Source: Clostridia bacterium
GTDB taxonomy: Bacteria; Bacillota_A; Clostridia; Christensenellales; CAG-138
Assembly: GCA_017394605.1 (NCBI GenBank)
Contig: JAFPXU010000018.1
Location: forward strand, 1 to 7,028
Length of the DNA stretch: 7,028 bases
Direction: 5' to 3'
Numbering within the stretch: the stretch's first letter is position 1; every line of letters begins with the position of its first letter. The notes under the pieces were generated by a model. That model searched no databases. It was not told the origin of the DNA and was given only the letters and a program-made list of their open reading frames with translations. Position numbers and translations under genes: made by a program. This document shows, in pieces, positions 1-6,122 of the stretch.

Positions 1-885
1 ATCGAATACGGCGACATGCAGCTGATCTGCGAAGCCTATCAGATCATGCGCGATCTTCTCGGCATGTCCGCGGAGGAGATGCACGAGGTCTTTACTAAAT
101 GGAACGAGACGGAACTCGACAGCTATCTGATCGAGATCACGAGAGATATCCTCGCTTACAAGGACGAGGACGGCGACGCGATCGTGAACAAGATCCTGGA
201 CACGGCCGGCCAGAAGGGAACCGGCAAGTGGACGGGCATCGCTGCACTGGACGAGGGCGTGCCGCTGACGCTCATCGGCGAAGCCGTGTTCTCGAGATGC
301 CTGAGCGCCATGAAGGAGGAGCGTGTCCGCGCCTCGAAGGTGTTCCCGCACGAGAAGCCCGAATTCAAGGGTGACCGCGAGGCATTCATCGAAGATATCC
401 GCAAGGCGCTTTACGCGAGCAAGATCATCTCGTACGCGCAGGGCTATACCCTGATGCGCGCCGCTGCAAAGACATACGGATGGAACCTGAACTACGGCGG
501 CATCGCGCTGATGTGGCGCGGAGGCTGCATCATCCGCAGCGTCTTCCTCGGAAAAATCAAGGAAGCGTATGATAAGAATCCCGAACTCGAGAACCTGCTT
601 CTGGACGGTTATTTCGCGGATACGATTCGCGGCCTGGTCCCGTCCTGGAGACGCGTCTGCGCGACCGCTGTTTCAAACGGCATTCCGATGCCCGCTTTCT
701 GCACGGCGCTGAACTACTTCGACGGATATACGACGGAACTTCTGCCGGCGAACCTGCTGCAGGCGCAGCGCGACTATTTCGGAGCGCACACCTATGAGCG
801 GCTGGATTCTCCCCGCGGGAAATTCTTCCATACGAACTGGACCGGAGAGGGCGGCAGCACTTCGGCCTCGACCTACAACGCATAA
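1..885 (+). CDS. gnd: 6-phosphogluconate dehydrogenase, decarboxylating (5'-truncated by window edge)
   Basis: Oxidative pentose phosphate pathway enzyme; converts 6-phosphogluconate to ribulose 5-phosphate and CO2 with reduction of NAD(P)+, cytosolic, a dimer. The reading frame is open from base 1 and starts at IEYGDMQLICEAY, which follows the catalytic Lys and Asn of the family (K183, N187 in well-studied enzymes); these and the Rossmann domain lie upstream of the window. Visible parts: the E190/Y191 equivalents (window residues 2-3), the AGQKGTGKW phosphate-binding loop (residues 69-77, K260 equivalent at 72), the R287 equivalent (residue 99), the all-helical domain with LNYGGIALMWRGGCIIRS (163-180), and the C-terminal tail QAQRDYFGAHTYE (254-266) whose Arg and His reach into the partner's active site. 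The tail ends TNWTG...YNA as expected. About 188 codons are missing, so the intact protein would be about 482 residues, the usual length of the long-chain class. TAA stop at 883-885, then an intrinsic terminator. Internal ATG at 16 is not the real start. Confidence 0.97.
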   Translation: MEYGDMQLICEAYQIMRDLLGMSAEEMHEVFTKWNETELDSYLIEITRDILAYKDEDGDAIVNKILDTAGQKGTGKWTGIAALDEGVPLTLIGEAVFSRCLSAMKEERVRASKVFPHEKPEFKGDREAFIEDIRKALYASKIISYAQGYTLMRAAAKTYGWNLNYGGIALMWRGGCIIRSVFLGKIKEAYDKNPELENLLLDGYFADTIRGLVPSWRRVCATAVSNGIPMPAFCTALNYFDGYTTELLPANLLQAQRDYFGAHTYERLDSPRGKFFHTNWTGEGGSTSASTYNA

Positions 886-893
886 GAACAAAC

Positions 894-918
894 GGGATGC
901 CACAGGGCATCCCTTTTT
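894..918 (+). terminator. Intrinsic terminator of gnd
   Basis: A perfect 8-bp stem GGGATGCC (894-901) / GGCATCCC (906-913) with an ACAG tetraloop is followed by five Ts (914-918). It begins 8 bases after the gnd stop codon. The Shine-Dalgarno sequence of the next gene starts at the first base after the T-run, so the terminator occupies practically the whole intergenic gap. An in-frame ATG at 897 lies inside the stem and is therefore unlikely to be the start of the next gene. Confidence 0.88.
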
Positions 919-929
919 GGAGAAAGAAT

Positions 930-2207
930 ATGGAACTGTTCAGAACCGCTGCCCGGGAAGAAGGCCTGTCAAAGGAGGAGATCCGGGACGCGCTGGCTCA
1001 GAGTCTGGAAGGCAGAACGCCCCGCAGGGTACTGATCCTTCCGCCCGATTATACCCGCTATCATTCCAACGCGGGGTTTATCTCAAACGTCTATTATCAT
1101 CTGCTTACGGAACGCGGGGCGGACGTGGATATCATGCCCGCGCTCGGAACGCACGCCCCCATGACGGAGGAGGAAGCCGCCGACATGTTCGGAGATATCC
1201 CGTTCGACCGTTTTCTGGTGCATAACTGGCGCAGAGACGTCGTGAAACTCGGTGAAGTTTCCGGGGAATATCTGAGCGGGATCACGGAAGGGCTTTGGAA
1301 TGAGCCTATCGCGTGCGAGATCAACCGGCGCGTCATGGATGAAAGCTACGATCTGATCCTGTCGGTCGGGCAGGTCGTTCCCCATGAAGTCATCGGCATG
1401 TCCAATCACACGAAGAACCTGTTCGTCGGGGTCGGCGGCAGCGACATGATCAACAAATCCCACATGGTCGGCGCGGTCTACGGCATGGAGCGCATGATGG
1501 GGAAGGACCACACACCGGTCCGGGAGATGTTTGACCGGTGCTTTGAGAAATACCTTTCCGGAAGGCCGGTCCTGTTCGTGCTGACCGTTACGACGGCGCC
1601 GGGCGGCCGCATCCGTACGCACGGCCTTTTCATCGGCGAGGGCAGGAGGTGCCTTAACGAGGCGGTCGCGCTATCACAGAAGAAGAATATCGATTTTGTG
1701 GAGCACGGCATCCGCAAATGCGTGGTGTATCTGAACCCGGAAGAGTTCAAGAGCACGTGGCTCGGCAACAAGGCGGTGTACCGTACGCGCATGGCAATGG
1801 CGGACGGCGGGGAGCTTCTGATACTTGCTCCCGGGGTAGAGCGGTTCGGAGAGGATTCCGCCGTGGATCTTCTGATCCGCAAATACGGATACCGGGGAAG
1901 GATCCGCACGCTCGAGGCGTTCCGCGATCCGGACAACGCGGACATCCGGGAAAACATGGGAGCTGCCGCGCATCTGATCCACGGTTCCTCCGACGGACGG
2001 TTCCGCGTCACGTATGCGGTAAAGAGCATTTCGAAACAGGAGATCGAAGACGTTGGGTATTGCTCCGCAGACTATGATGAAGCCGTCGCAAAATACGACC
2101 CTGAACGGCCTTCCCCTGGGTATAACCTCGTGGACGGGGAGGAGATCTTCTTTATTCCGAACCCCGCGCTGGGGCTCTGGATCGACAGAGAACGGTTTGA
2201 CCGGTGA
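930..2207 (+). CDS. LarA-superfamily (DUF2088) nickel-pincer-dependent 2-hydroxy-acid racemase/epimerase homologue
   Basis: Predicted 425-residue cytosolic enzyme, the normal LarA length. LarA enzymes invert the hydroxyl-bearing carbon of 2-hydroxy acids through a hydride transfer using a lysine-bound nickel pincer nucleotide. The sequence shows the N-terminal DYTR motif (residues 40-43; D72/R75 in L. plantarum LarA), GTHAPMT (73-79, H75 = H108), and H152, K162 and H178. Their spacings (+10 and +16) match H174, K184 (the cofactor-attachment lysine) and H200 of LarA exactly. The C-terminal half (about 275-425) carries the GG-containing domain seen in this family. Start: ATG 930 with GGAGAAAG at 919-926; the longer reading from 897 begins inside the gnd terminator. 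Substrate is unknown: characterised homologues act on lactate, malate, phenyllactate and gluconate among others. The cofactor genes larB/C/E are not in this window. Likely co-transcribed with the downstream transferase. Confidence 0.87.
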   Translation: MELFRTAAREEGLSKEEIRDALAQSLEGRTPRRVLILPPDYTRYHSNAGFISNVYYHLLTERGADVDIMPALGTHAPMTEEEAADMFGDIPFDRFLVHNWRRDVVKLGEVSGEYLSGITEGLWNEPIACEINRRVMDESYDLILSVGQVVPHEVIGMSNHTKNLFVGVGGSDMINKSHMVGAVYGMERMMGKDHTPVREMFDRCFEKYLSGRPVLFVLTVTTAPGGRIRTHGLFIGEGRRCLNEAVALSQKKNIDFVEHGIRKCVVYLNPEEFKSTWLGNKAVYRTRMAMADGGELLILAPGVERFGEDSAVDLLIRKYGYRGRIRTLEAFRDPDNADIRENMGAAAHLIHGSSDGRFRVTYAVKSISKQEIEDVGYCSADYDEAVAKYDPERPSPGYNLVDGEEIFFIPNPALGLWIDRERFDR

Positions 2208-2221
2208 AACGCAACACCGGC

Positions 2222-2236
2222 GGGAGAGAGCGTTTG
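2222..2236 (+). promoter_or_regulatory. Ribosome binding site and TTG start choice for the phosphopantetheinyl transferase gene
   Basis: GGGAGAG (2222-2228) lies 5 bases before TTG 2234 (7 from its GGAG core), a good Shine-Dalgarno arrangement. The alternative start is GTG 2204, which overlaps the previous stop as GTGA (2204-2207), a classic coupling arrangement, but has no clear Shine-Dalgarno at proper distance. Residues between the two starts (KRNTGGRER) look like the coding reading of the binding site, and the family's first beta strand starts directly after the TTG. I prefer TTG, with moderate confidence. Confidence 0.55.
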
Positions 2237-2932
2237 AAAACGGCTGTTTATTTTGCGGATACGAACTGCCTGCGGGACGCGGAACTGTTCGAGTCGGCAC
2301 GGGACATCGTTTCCCCCACAAGAAGGGAAAGAACGGACCGGATGCGGTTTGCCGCGTCAAAACGGCTGTCGCTTGGCGCAGGCCTGCTTCTGATGCGCGC
2401 GATGACCGACACCGGTCTGGATCCTTTCAAATCCGATACCGCGGAGGGGAAACACGGAAAGCCTTACCTTACGGCATACCCGGAGATGTGCTTCAGCCTG
2501 GCTCATTCCGGAAGCGTCGCCATGTGCGTGACGGCGGACGTGAACACGGGATGCGACATTGAACGGATCGCGGATGCGCGTCCCGAGATCGCGGAGCGTT
2601 TCTTCAACGAGGCGGAAACGCTAGATATTTTCGGAACGGAGGACCCGCTTCGCGCCGAACGTTTCTACAGGTACTGGACCCTGAAGGAGAGCTATGTCAA
2701 ATGCCTCGGAACCGGCATGTCGACGGGGCTGGGCACTTTCCGGATTTGCGACACGGATTCGGGGATACGCGTCGCCGACGGAGACAGAATGCTTCCCTTC
2801 TCGTTCCTGATTCCGGCGTGTCCGGACGGTTACGCTGCTGCATGTTGCTTCGAATGCGAATCTCCTCCCGAAACGGCGGAGACGGAACGGGTGGATCTTT
2901 TCAAGTTTATTGCGAAGTTTCCGGCGGAATAG
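2234..2932 (+). CDS. Sfp-type 4'-phosphopantetheinyl transferase
   Basis: Transfers the 4'-phosphopantetheine arm of coenzyme A to a serine of acyl or peptidyl carrier proteins; cytosolic and Mg-dependent. From TTG 2234 the protein has 232 residues, close to B. subtilis Sfp. Motifs in order: GKHGKPYL (72-79), FSLAHSGS (87-94, the variant of F-N-x-S-H), GCDIER (106-111, with metal-binding D108 and E110), and WTLKESYVK (148-156, with E152 and the conserved lysines). These cover both pseudo-dimer halves, so the enzyme appears intact. If GTG 2204 is used instead, the protein gains ten residues and overlaps the LarA-like gene by four bases. No polyketide synthase, nonribosomal peptide synthetase or carrier protein gene is visible in the window, so the target is unknown; it may be the general fatty acid carrier protein or a distant synthase. 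Probably the second gene of a LarA-homologue/transferase unit. Its last codons overlap the promoter of the next gene. Confidence 0.88.
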   Translation: MKTAVYFADTNCLRDAELFESARDIVSPTRRERTDRMRFAASKRLSLGAGLLLMRAMTDTGLDPFKSDTAEGKHGKPYLTAYPEMCFSLAHSGSVAMCVTADVNTGCDIERIADARPEIAERFFNEAETLDIFGTEDPLRAERFYRYWTLKESYVKCLGTGMSTGLGTFRICDTDSGIRVADGDRMLPFSFLIPACPDGYAAACCFECESPPETAETERVDLFKFIAKFPAE

Positions 2933-2938
2933 TATAAT
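2910..2938 (+). promoter_or_regulatory. Sigma-A-type promoter of the small EF-hand protein gene
   Basis: A perfect -10 TATAAT (2933-2938) starts immediately after the TAG stop of the upstream gene. A -35-like TTGCGA (2910-2915, four of six consensus bases) is exactly 17 bases upstream, inside the end of that gene. Transcription would begin near 2945, giving a leader of about 27 bases with AGGAGG at 2958-2963. The flanking sequence is AT-rich compared with the coding DNA. Predicted from sequence only. Confidence 0.75.
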
Positions 2939-2971
2939 ATATAATTGAAATATCGAGAGGAGGAATCGTCC

Positions 2972-3379
2972 ATGGGTATTGGCAGATTTTTTAAGAAACT
3001 GTTTGGAATCGGCGCGACGGCTGCCGCTGCGGTCGCGACGGTAAAGGTCGCCGAAAAGTTCAGAGAGAACAATCCGGACGGCGTCAAGGACGTCAATGAG
3101 GACGGCAAAGTCGATTACAAGGATGTTGCCATCGAGGTCAAGAAGGCTGCCGGCGACGCGTTTGACGACGCGAAGCAGTACGTGCAGGAAAAGAACCCGA
3201 AATTGGCGGAGAACATCAAGGAAGGCACGGACAAGGTCAAGGAAGGCTTTGAAAAGGTGAAGGACAAGGTCCAGGATGTCTACGCCGACGTTTCGGGCGA
3301 GGCTCCCGCGGAGGAAGCGCAGGTCGTCAACGCGGCGGAAGACGTGGTCGACGCGCCCGCGCAGGAAGCAAAGGAATAA
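2972..3379 (+). CDS. Small membrane-associated(?) protein with single EF-hand/dockerin-like Ca loop and amphipathic Lys/Glu helix
   Basis: 135-residue protein of unknown function; I do not recognise a named family. Start ATG 2972 has AGGAGG (2958-2963) eight bases upstream; a longer reading from TTG 2945 would lie across the predicted transcription start. Residues 1-12 (MGIGRFFKKLFG) form a short amphipathic basic segment, 13-27 an Ala/Val-rich hydrophobic stretch that could insert in or lie on a membrane but is short for a spanning helix. Residues 40-51 (DVNEDGKVDYKD) fit an EF-hand loop at positions 1, 3, 5, 6, 8, 9 and 12, as in dockerin or calcium-binding repeats, but only one copy is present. 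Residues about 53-108 are a Lys/Glu/Asp/Val helix reminiscent of LEA-like or apolipoprotein-like amphipathic helices. The tail (109-135) is acidic and Ala/Pro/Glu-rich. It has its own strong promoter and its own terminator, so it is probably well expressed and monocistronic. Possible roles are a stress or envelope-associated protein (YtxH-like in general style), but that is only a guess. Confidence 0.82.
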   Translation: MGIGRFFKKLFGIGATAAAAVATVKVAEKFRENNPDGVKDVNEDGKVDYKDVAIEVKKAAGDAFDDAKQYVQEKNPKLAENIKEGTDKVKEGFEKVKDKVQDVYADVSGEAPAEEAQVVNAAEDVVDAPAQEAKE

Positions 3380-3397
3380 GAACTGCAGTATGAAGCG

Positions 3398-3441
3398 CCC
3401 GTTTGCCGGAGCATAAATCACGTTTCGGCAACGGGTTTTTT
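3398..3441 (+). terminator. Intrinsic terminator after the small EF-hand protein gene
   Basis: CCCGTTTGCCG (3398-3408) pairs with CGGCAACGGG (3426-3435): ten base pairs with a single bulged T, closing a 17-base loop, followed by six Ts (3436-3441). It starts 18 bases after the TAA stop at 3377-3379. The next gene's ATG is only nine bases after the T-run, so no separate promoter fits between them. Confidence 0.82.
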
Positions 3442-3450
3442 ATTATCGGA

Positions 3451-4701
3451 ATGAATCAGTCGGAAAAGGATTTCAGAAACAAGTATTTAGCCGTATTTCT
3501 TGCGACGGCGGCAATCGCGGCAGTGACGGTGTTCCGCCTGAAGGACAGACTGGACCCGTCCATGCGGGGACAGACGGTCCTCTCGGTGCTCTTTATCTTT
3601 CAGGTCTTTACGATAATTCTTCTGTCGGTCGCACTGTACCGGAATCTCAAAAGGAATTTTTATTCGTTCGGAAATATCATGGTGATCGGAGCGATCCTGT
3701 TCGAGACCGTTCTGACCCTGTTTCTTCTGAGCTATTTTCTGTCCTGTATCGGGAACCCTGCAAGCCTTGGAGTGAGAGTCGTTTTTGACCGGATGATCGC
3801 TTTCCCGAGACAGTTCTCGCAGTACGCGGTCGTCTTTCTGGGACTCCTGTGTCTTCTGGTCAGCGTCAGCAACCTGTCCCTGATCCGGCACGAGGGCTTC
3901 CGGCTGAAAAACCTCAACGGTGTGATCCTTTCGGTGCTGTATATCGGGGGAACGCTGCTGCTGTACGGGGCATTCGATCTTCTGTACAAGAAGGTGATCG
4001 TCCCGAACGGATATGCCGGGAATACATGGGCGGAAGGGATATATCTTTCCGTAACGCTGTTCCTTCTGCTGTTCCTCTGTTACTACGAGTGCGTCGCGAT
4101 CGGAACGGGGATACTCGGCTGGGCCGCGGCGAGAAAAAAACCTGCGTACGACAAGGACTATATCATCATTCTAGGGTGTCTTATCAGCAAGGAAGGCGGT
4201 CTTCTTCCTCTTCTGAAAGGAAGAGTGAACCGCGCGATCCGTTACGCCTGGGACCAGGAGATCGCCACGGGCAAGAAACTCATCTACATCCCGTCCGGCG
4301 GACAGGGCCACGGCGAGATCATGAGCGAAGGAGCCGCCATGGAGTTCTATCTGCTGACGCACGGAGCTGAGCAGGATGAAGTGATCGCCGAGAAGGAATC
4401 CGCGAACACCTGGGAGAACATGGTTTTTTCCAAGAAGATCGTCGACAGGGAGAAACCCGGGGCGAAGGTCGCGTTCGCGACCACGAATTTTCATGTCCTG
4501 CGGAGCGGAATCCTGGCGAGAAAAGCGGGACTCGACGCGGAGGGGATCGCGAGCCGGACGAAATGGTACTTCTGGCCGAACGGATTCGTGCGTGAATTCT
4601 TCGGGATCATGGCCATGAACATGAAAGCGCACATCCGCGTCGGGCTGATCCTGCTCCTGTGCAGCGTCGCCGCCGGGGTCATATTCGCGGTCTCCGACTG
4701 A
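3451..4701 (+). CDS. Polytopic membrane protein with YdcF/SanA-like DUF218 domain
   Basis: 416-residue protein. The N-terminal half holds about six predicted membrane helices (roughly 11-30, 43-64, 74-100, 123-146, 156-178 and 195-226). A DUF218 domain follows (about 235-385), and a last helix (395-414) ends the protein. DUF218 hallmarks: the strand DYIIILGC (236-243), KGRVNRAI (256-263), PSGGQGHGE (281-289), the E..S.NTWENM segment (314-324) and ATTNFHVLRS (343-352). The family includes E. coli SanA and YdcF, linked to envelope integrity and nucleotide-related ligands; biochemical function of the multi-helix Gram-positive type is not settled. Start ATG 3451 was chosen because the longer reading (TTG 3403) starts inside the terminator stem. 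There is no good Shine-Dalgarno sequence before 3451 (only CGGA directly adjacent). TGA stop at 4699-4701, with no obvious terminator after it. Transcription is presumably by readthrough of the upstream terminator or from an unrecognised promoter. Confidence 0.85.
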   Translation: MNQSEKDFRNKYLAVFLATAAIAAVTVFRLKDRLDPSMRGQTVLSVLFIFQVFTIILLSVALYRNLKRNFYSFGNIMVIGAILFETVLTLFLLSYFLSCIGNPASLGVRVVFDRMIAFPRQFSQYAVVFLGLLCLLVSVSNLSLIRHEGFRLKNLNGVILSVLYIGGTLLLYGAFDLLYKKVIVPNGYAGNTWAEGIYLSVTLFLLLFLCYYECVAIGTGILGWAAARKKPAYDKDYIIILGCLISKEGGLLPLLKGRVNRAIRYAWDQEIATGKKLIYIPSGGQGHGEIMSEGAAMEFYLLTHGAEQDEVIAEKESANTWENMVFSKKIVDREKPGAKVAFATTNFHVLRSGILARKAGLDAEGIASRTKWYFWPNGFVREFFGIMAMNMKAHIRVGLILLLCSVAAGVIFAVSD

Positions 4702-4719
4702 AGGACTGCCGTTTCAAAG

Positions 4720-4733
4720 AAATATATATATTT
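4720..4733. repeat. AT-only palindrome in the ydcF-like/telA intergenic region
   Basis: AAATATATATATTT is a perfect 14-base palindrome 19 bases after the stop of the DUF218 gene, followed by TTTTTCT. It is too AT-rich to be a convincing terminator stem. It may act as an UP-like or easily melted element upstream of the telA promoter, or be a binding site; no function can be assigned from the sequence. A TAGAAT (4750-4755) downstream could be an additional -10 but lacks a good -35. Confidence 0.35.
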
Positions 4734-4766
4734 TTCTCCGCTTTTGGGGTAGAATAGAATTAAATT

Positions 4767-4784
4767 GGCGGAGGATGGTCCGCC
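4767..4784. repeat. Inverted repeat (hairpin) upstream of telA
   Basis: GGCGGA (4767-4772) and TCCGCC (4779-4784) are a perfect 6-bp inverted repeat around a GGATGG loop. No T-run follows on either strand, so it is not a classic terminator. It lies just upstream of the predicted telA promoter core and could be an operator half-site pair or part of a weak termination structure for the upstream gene. Confidence 0.45.
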
Positions 4785-4787
4785 GCG

Positions 4788-4812
4788 AAAAATGCGTTTC
4801 ATTTTTTATAAT
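4788..4812 (+). promoter_or_regulatory. telA promoter -10 box with overlapping inverted repeat (possible operator)
   Basis: TATAAT (4807-4812) is a perfect -10 box 22 bases before the ATG of the telA-family gene. No good -35 lies 16-18 bases upstream (CGCGAA at 17), suggesting dependence on an activator or another recognition mode. Between the expected -35 and the -10 is a perfect inverted repeat AAAAATG (4788-4794) / CATTTTT (4800-4806) with a 5-base centre. Its position, directly abutting the -10, is where a repressor would block RNA polymerase. The Shine-Dalgarno GGAGGT (4821-4826) sits eight bases before ATG 4835. Confidence 0.55.
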
Positions 4813-4834
4813 ACAGCAATGGAGGTCGAGCAAA

Positions 4835-6085
4835 ATGACAGATGGAAACAACATCGTACTGACGCTGGAGCCGGAGATGGATCCCCCCGTTCTGGAGGAG
4901 ACCAGCGCAGCCCAGACAACCGCGGCACTGACCGAGGAGATCAAGAACGCCGTTTCCGCGGCGGAAGCCTCCTACCTCGGCGATGTCAACCTGTCCGAGG
5001 AAGAGCAGAAGACGGTGGACGAATTCTCCCAGAAGATCGATCTGAGCAATACGAACATCGTTCTTCAGTACGGCGTCGCCTGCCAGAAGAAGATGTCGGA
5101 ATTTGCGGATACAGCGCTTGACAACGTGCGTACGAAAGACCTGGGCCAGGTCGGCGACATGATTGCGGGACTGGTTACCGAGCTGAAGGACTTCGACGCC
5201 GACGATGAGAAGAAAGGCCTGTTCGGCTGGTTCAAGAAGAAAAAATCGGATATCAGCACCTTCAACGCGAAGTATGCCACCGCGGAAGCGAACGTGAACG
5301 CGGTTGTCGCCAAGCTGGAAGATCAGCAGAACGTCCTGCTGAAGGACGTCGTCATGCTCGACACGATGTACGGGAACAATGTGACCTACTTCAAGGAACT
5401 GACCATGTACATCCTCGCAGGAAAGAAAAAACTCGAGGAAGAGCAGAAGGGCAGACTCGTGGAGCTCCAGAATAAGGCGAAGGAGAGCGGACTCGCGGAG
5501 GACGCGCAGAAGGCGAACGACTTCGCCGCTCAGTGCGACCGTTTCGACAAGAAACTGCACGACCTTGAGCTGACGAGAACGATCAGCATCCAGATGGCGC
5601 CGCAGATCCGCCTGATCCAGAACAACGACATCCTCATGAGCGAGAAGATCACCTCCATCGTGAACAATACGATCCCGCTCTGGAAGAACCAGATGGTTCT
5701 GGCGCTCGGCATGGCGCACGCGGAAGACGCGATGAAGGCGGAGAAAGCGGTCACGGATCTGACGAACCAGCTGATCAAGGAGAACGCCGAGAAGCTGAAG
5801 ACCGGCACCGTCGAGATCGCCAAAGAAAGCGAGAAGGGCATCATCGAACTCGAGACGGTCAAGTACGCGAACGAACAGCTGATCGCCTCTCTGGACGAAG
5901 TTATCCGGATCCAGGAGGAAGGACGCATCAAACGCCGCGCGGCCGAAGAGGAACTGTATCAGATCGAAGGAACGCTGAAGCAGAAACTGCTTGATATCCG
6001 CAACAATTCCCTCGGAGAGGGAGCGGAAGTTCCCGCGGAAAAGCCGAAGGCGGATATCGTGATTGAAGTCGGGAAAGAAGAATAA
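4835..6085 (+). CDS. TelA/YaaN-family (toxic anion resistance) protein
   Basis: 416-residue protein of the TelA family (PF05816 type), named from tellurite resistance but widespread in Bacillota, where it is often linked to envelope stress and cationic antimicrobial tolerance; the molecular activity is not established. No signal peptide or membrane helix is seen, so it is likely cytosolic or peripheral to its membrane partner. It is mostly helical and rich in Lys/Glu, with likely coiled coils around 140-250 and 300-395. Family hallmarks: QMAPQIRLIQNND (253-265), SIVNNTIPLWKNQMVLALG (274-292) and ANEQLIASLDEVIRIQEEGR (345-364). The N-terminal about 45 residues are acidic and poorly conserved in character. 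A GLFGWFKKKK patch (128-137) could contact membrane. Start ATG 4835 is preferred over the longer reading from 4775 because of GGAGGT at 4821-4826 and because 4775 lies upstream of the predicted -10. First gene of an operon with the XpaC-like gene 37 bases downstream. Confidence 0.9.
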   Translation: MTDGNNIVLTLEPEMDPPVLEETSAAQTTAALTEEIKNAVSAAEASYLGDVNLSEEEQKTVDEFSQKIDLSNTNIVLQYGVACQKKMSEFADTALDNVRTKDLGQVGDMIAGLVTELKDFDADDEKKGLFGWFKKKKSDISTFNAKYATAEANVNAVVAKLEDQQNVLLKDVVMLDTMYGNNVTYFKELTMYILAGKKKLEEEQKGRLVELQNKAKESGLAEDAQKANDFAAQCDRFDKKLHDLELTRTISIQMAPQIRLIQNNDILMSEKITSIVNNTIPLWKNQMVLALGMAHAEDAMKAEKAVTDLTNQLIKENAEKLKTGTVEIAKESEKGIIELETVKYANEQLIASLDEVIRIQEEGRIKRRAAEEELYQIEGTLKQKLLDIRNNSLGEGAEVPAEKPKADIVIEVGKEE

Positions 6086-6122
6086 ACACTCTTCCGCAGA
6101 GCCGGAGTAAGGAGTTTCAGAC

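Noticed and set aside
897..929. Eleven-codon N-terminal extension of the LarA-like protein from ATG 897
   Set aside because: The ATG lies inside the terminator stem of gnd, and a Shine-Dalgarno is correctly placed for ATG 930.
1529..2206. TTTGACCGGTG occurs twice (near 1530-1540 and 2196-2206)
   Set aside because: Both copies are in the same coding region, encode unremarkable residues (FDR), and no further copies were noticed; an 11-base match in 7 kb of biased DNA is not evidence of a repeat element.
2053..2562. A 169-codon + strand frame spanning the LarA-like/transferase junction
   Set aside because: It is out of frame with two well-supported genes, has an Arg/Gly-rich composition and shows no motif or ribosome binding site.
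2972..3379. The EF-hand loop read as a cellulosome dockerin
   Set aside because: Dockerins have two such repeats and a secreted context; here there is one loop and no signal peptidase site, so I call it only dockerin-like.
2621..3421. A 266-codon minus-strand frame opposite the transferase and small-protein genes
   Set aside because: It crosses the promoter and both genes on the opposite strand and shows no domain signature; it is a shadow of GC-rich, Lys/Asp/Glu-rich coding DNA.
4775..4834. Twenty-codon extension of the TelA-like protein from ATG 4775
   Set aside because: It runs through the predicted -10 box and inverted repeats and lacks a ribosome binding site; GGAGGT fits ATG 4835.
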